A DNA stretch of 23,594 nucleotides from Chloroflexota bacterium (GTDB taxonomy: Bacteria; Chloroflexota; Dehalococcoidia; DSTF01; JACRBR01), in the NCBI GenBank assembly GCA_016213125.1, contig JACRBR010000227.1, positions 1-23,594 of the forward strand, written 5' to 3'. This document shows positions 22,335-23,594 of this stretch, in pieces (the stretch's first letter is position 1; each line of letters begins with the position of its first letter). A program made the translations under genes and the position numbers. The notes below the pieces were generated by a model. The model had not been told where the DNA came from. It saw nothing but the letters and a program-made list of their open reading frames with translations, and made no database searches.

Positions 22335-23464
22335 CAGGGCTCCGGCCGGCGTTCGCTGGCCGAGCGGGAGACTCCAGCGGCATCGAAGGTCGCCATCTCG
22401 CGCGGGAGACGGAGGGCGGCATCGAGGATGGTCATCGCGAGGGCGGCGCCGGTGCCTTCGCCGAGGCGGAGCCCGAGATCGAGCACGGGTGCCAATCCCA
22501 GGTGTTCGAGGGCGATACGGTGGCCGGGCTCGGCGCTGAGATGTGAGGCGAGCATGTACTCGACGCAGGCGGGGGCGAGCGCGGCGGCGATGAGGGCGGC
22601 GGCGGTGGTGGGGTAGCCATCGAGGACGACGATGGCGCCCGAGGCCGCGGCGCCGATCGCGACGCCGGCGAGGAATGCGATCTCACAGCCGCCGACTTTC
22701 GCGGCCACGTCGATGGGGTCGAGGGCGTCAGGCTCGTTCACGGCCAGGGCGCGTTCGATTGCGGCGATCTTTCCCGCGAAAGCGGGATCGTCGATGCCGG
22801 TGCCACGACCGGCCGTCGTACGAGGCGGCGTGCCGGTCAGGACGGCGGTGATCGCGGCGGCAGCGGTGGTGTTGCCGATGCCCATGTCGCCGAGGCCGAT
22901 GGCGCGTGCGCCGCGGCCGCACTCGTCGCGGGCGAGAGCGATGCCGCGGGCAATGAGGGTCTCCGCTTCAGAGCGGGGCATGGCGGGGCCGAGGGTCATG
23001 TTGTCGGTGCCGGGACGGAGCTTCTCGGTGATCACCCCACCCCCCGGCCTCCTCCCCGTGGACGAGGAGGGGGATTCCTCGGTATCGCGGAGGACGCCGG
23101 CGTCGACGATGCGGACTTCGGCGGTTGCATGCGCGGCGAGGACGTTGACGGCGGCGCCACCAACGAGGAAGTTCTGGAGCATCTGCGCCGTGACATCGCG
23201 GGGGTAGGCGCTGACGCCGTCCGCGGCAACGCCGTGATCCGCCGCGGCCACCACGATGACTTTGCGGTCGAGGGCGGGCGCGGGCTCGCGGAGGACACCG
23301 GCGGCGAAGGCGTGCAGCTCCTCGAGACGGCCGAGGGCGCCGGCGGGCTTTGTGAGGCACGACTGCAGGGTACGCGCGGCGTCGCGCGATGCCTGGTCGG
23401 GGTCGCGGATGGCGGCGATGGTGGTGCGGATCAATCCTTCGGCATCGAACACGGGCGCTGTCAC
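22334..23464 (-). CDS. cobT: Nicotinate-nucleotide--dimethylbenzimidazole phosphoribosyltransferase with an unusual insertion
   Basis: The product is 376 aa from GTG 23464, which has GAGG 5 bases upstream; GTG 23470 and GTG 23494 are in frame, but the last lies in a repeat hairpin and has no ribosome site. CobT activates the lower base 5,6-dimethylbenzimidazole to alpha-ribazole phosphate. Motifs (numbering from GTG 23464): KPAGALGRLEEL (39-50), DHGVAADGVSAYP (76-88), MLQNFLVGGAAVNVLA (95-110), GLGDMGIGNTT (190-200), KVGGCEIAF, and RLGEGTGAALAM with the catalytic Glu336. The position usually Glu in the G(E)xGxxNTT loop is Asp193. Residues 128-143 (TEESPSSSTGRRPGGG) form a low-complexity insertion between VDAGV and KLRPGT, encoded by a repeat-like element (23036-23083). 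Confidence 0.93.
   Translation of the reverse strand: MTAPVFDAEGLIRTTIAAIRDPDQASRDAARTLQSCLTKPAGALGRLEELHAFAAGVLREPAPALDRKVIVVAAADHGVAADGVSAYPRDVTAQMLQNFLVGGAAVNVLAAHATAEVRIVDAGVLRDTEESPSSSTGRRPGGGVITEKLRPGTDNMTLGPAMPRSEAETLIARGIALARDECGRGARAIGLGDMGIGNTTAAAAITAVLTGTPPRTTAGRGTGIDDPAFAGKIAAIERALAVNEPDALDPIDVAAKVGGCEIAFLAGVAIGAAASGAIVVLDGYPTTAAALIAAALAPACVEYMLASHLSAEPGHRIALEHLGLAPVLDLGLRLGEGTGAALAMTILDAALRLPREMATFDAAGVSRSASERRPEP
23034..23083. repeat. CCCC-rich palindromic repeat inserted in frame in cobT
   Basis: The plus strand reads CACCCCACCCCCCGGCC, then CTCCTCCCC, a short loop, and GAGGAGGGGGATTCCTC. This has the same order as the element at 23471-23515 (CTCACCCCCTAACCCCCTC, loop, GAGAGGGGGAACACTC). 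The stem is imperfect (CTCCTC with GAGGAG). In the cobT frame it encodes the Ser/Gly/Arg/Pro insertion. Confidence 0.55.
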
Positions 23465-23470
23465 GGGCAC

Positions 23471-23515
23471 CTCACCCCCTAACCCCCTCTCCACGTCGTG
23501 GAGAGGGGGAACACT
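23471..23515. repeat. CCCC-rich palindromic repeat in the cobT leader
   Basis: CTCACCCCCTAACC leads into a perfect 12-bp hairpin: arms CCCCCTCTCCAC (23483-23494) and GTGGAGAGGGGG (23498-23509) around GTC. I recognise CTCACCCCCTAACCCCC-type elements as widely dispersed in bacterial genomes. It lies 6 bases upstream of the chosen cobT start and overlaps the longer possible starts. The last 8 bases of the window (CTCACCCC, 23587-23594) could begin another copy. Confidence 0.6.
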
Positions 23516-23594
23516 CTTGACTCGATCTGGCGCGACATCCGGGCTGGAACATTTCGTGGACGGGAGTCCGTTACTGGCCTCGGTACCTCACCCC
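23516..23594. other. Right-edge sequence upstream of cobT
   Basis: These 79 bases have no coding frame that I can assign. This is where a cobalamin riboswitch for the cob operon could begin, but I see no B12-box-like AGCCAGGAGACCTGCC on the minus strand, and the window ends too soon to judge. A GGAC-TCCC-GTCC mini-hairpin is present on the minus strand. Confidence 0.3.

Noticed and set aside
23516..23594. Cobalamin riboswitch upstream of cobT
   Set aside because: Expected from biology, but no B12-box-like core is visible and the sequence is cut off; not supported.

Overview
The window is 23.6 kb of high-GC bacterial chromosome with no rRNA, tRNA, CRISPR array, transposase or phage gene that I can see. 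The genes together suggest a Chloroflexota-like (for example Dehalococcoidia-type) aerobic or soil/water lineage. These include duplicated epoxide hydrolases, a luciferase-like flavin oxidoreductase, an imidazolonepropionase-like amidohydrolase, a very long multi-GAF NarL-type sensor kinase, a CXXC small zinc-ribbon protein and a CobT/CobS/CobU salvage operon. The lineage is an inference from gene style and from dispersed palindromic and purine-rich repeats, not from a marker gene.

Layout. (1) 1-417, minus: an MFS transporter gene broken by one in-frame TAG. (2) 663-6325, plus: two tandem paralogous epoxide hydrolases, an LLM-class oxidoreductase, a HicA/HicB toxin-antitoxin pair whose antitoxin stop overlaps the start of an amidohydrolase (ATGA), and a small one-TM Cys-containing protein followed by a strong hairpin terminator. 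(3) 6386-11274, minus: a 62-aa zinc-ribbon protein, a hairpin, then a putative operon of a receiver-only response regulator, an ABC ATPase and a two-module FtsX/MacB-type permease (ATPase and permease coupled by ATGA). (4) 11468-17531, plus: a NarL/LuxR response regulator and, 7 nt later, a 1779-aa histidine kinase with dCache, HAMP, two PAS and five GAF modules. (5) 17521-23464, minus: a secreted PQQ-type glucose/sorbosone dehydrogenase-like protein with Ig and other C-terminal modules, which overlaps the kinase tail-to-tail by 11 bp, then the operon cobT-cobS-cobU-rhomboid with overlapping start and stop codons throughout.

How the genes may work together. The left part looks like a small xenobiotic or secondary-substrate catabolic neighbourhood with a stress (toxin-antitoxin) module. 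The middle is a signalling island: the big kinase and its NarL partner are divergent from a zinc ribbon and from a receiver-only regulator whose REC domain closely resembles that of the NarL partner, so one kinase could feed both a transcription factor and an ABC exporter operon. The right part completes the lower loop of cobalamin: activation of dimethylbenzimidazole by CobT, activation of cobinamide by CobU and joining by CobS, with a rhomboid protease co-translated.

The most unusual structure is in the repeats. Members of two repeat families found between genes also appear to lie inside coding sequence in cob genes. One palindromic CCCC-rich element sits in frame within cobT, and a purine-rich low-complexity element encodes the N-terminus of CobU. 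I found no clearly new defence or mobile system.
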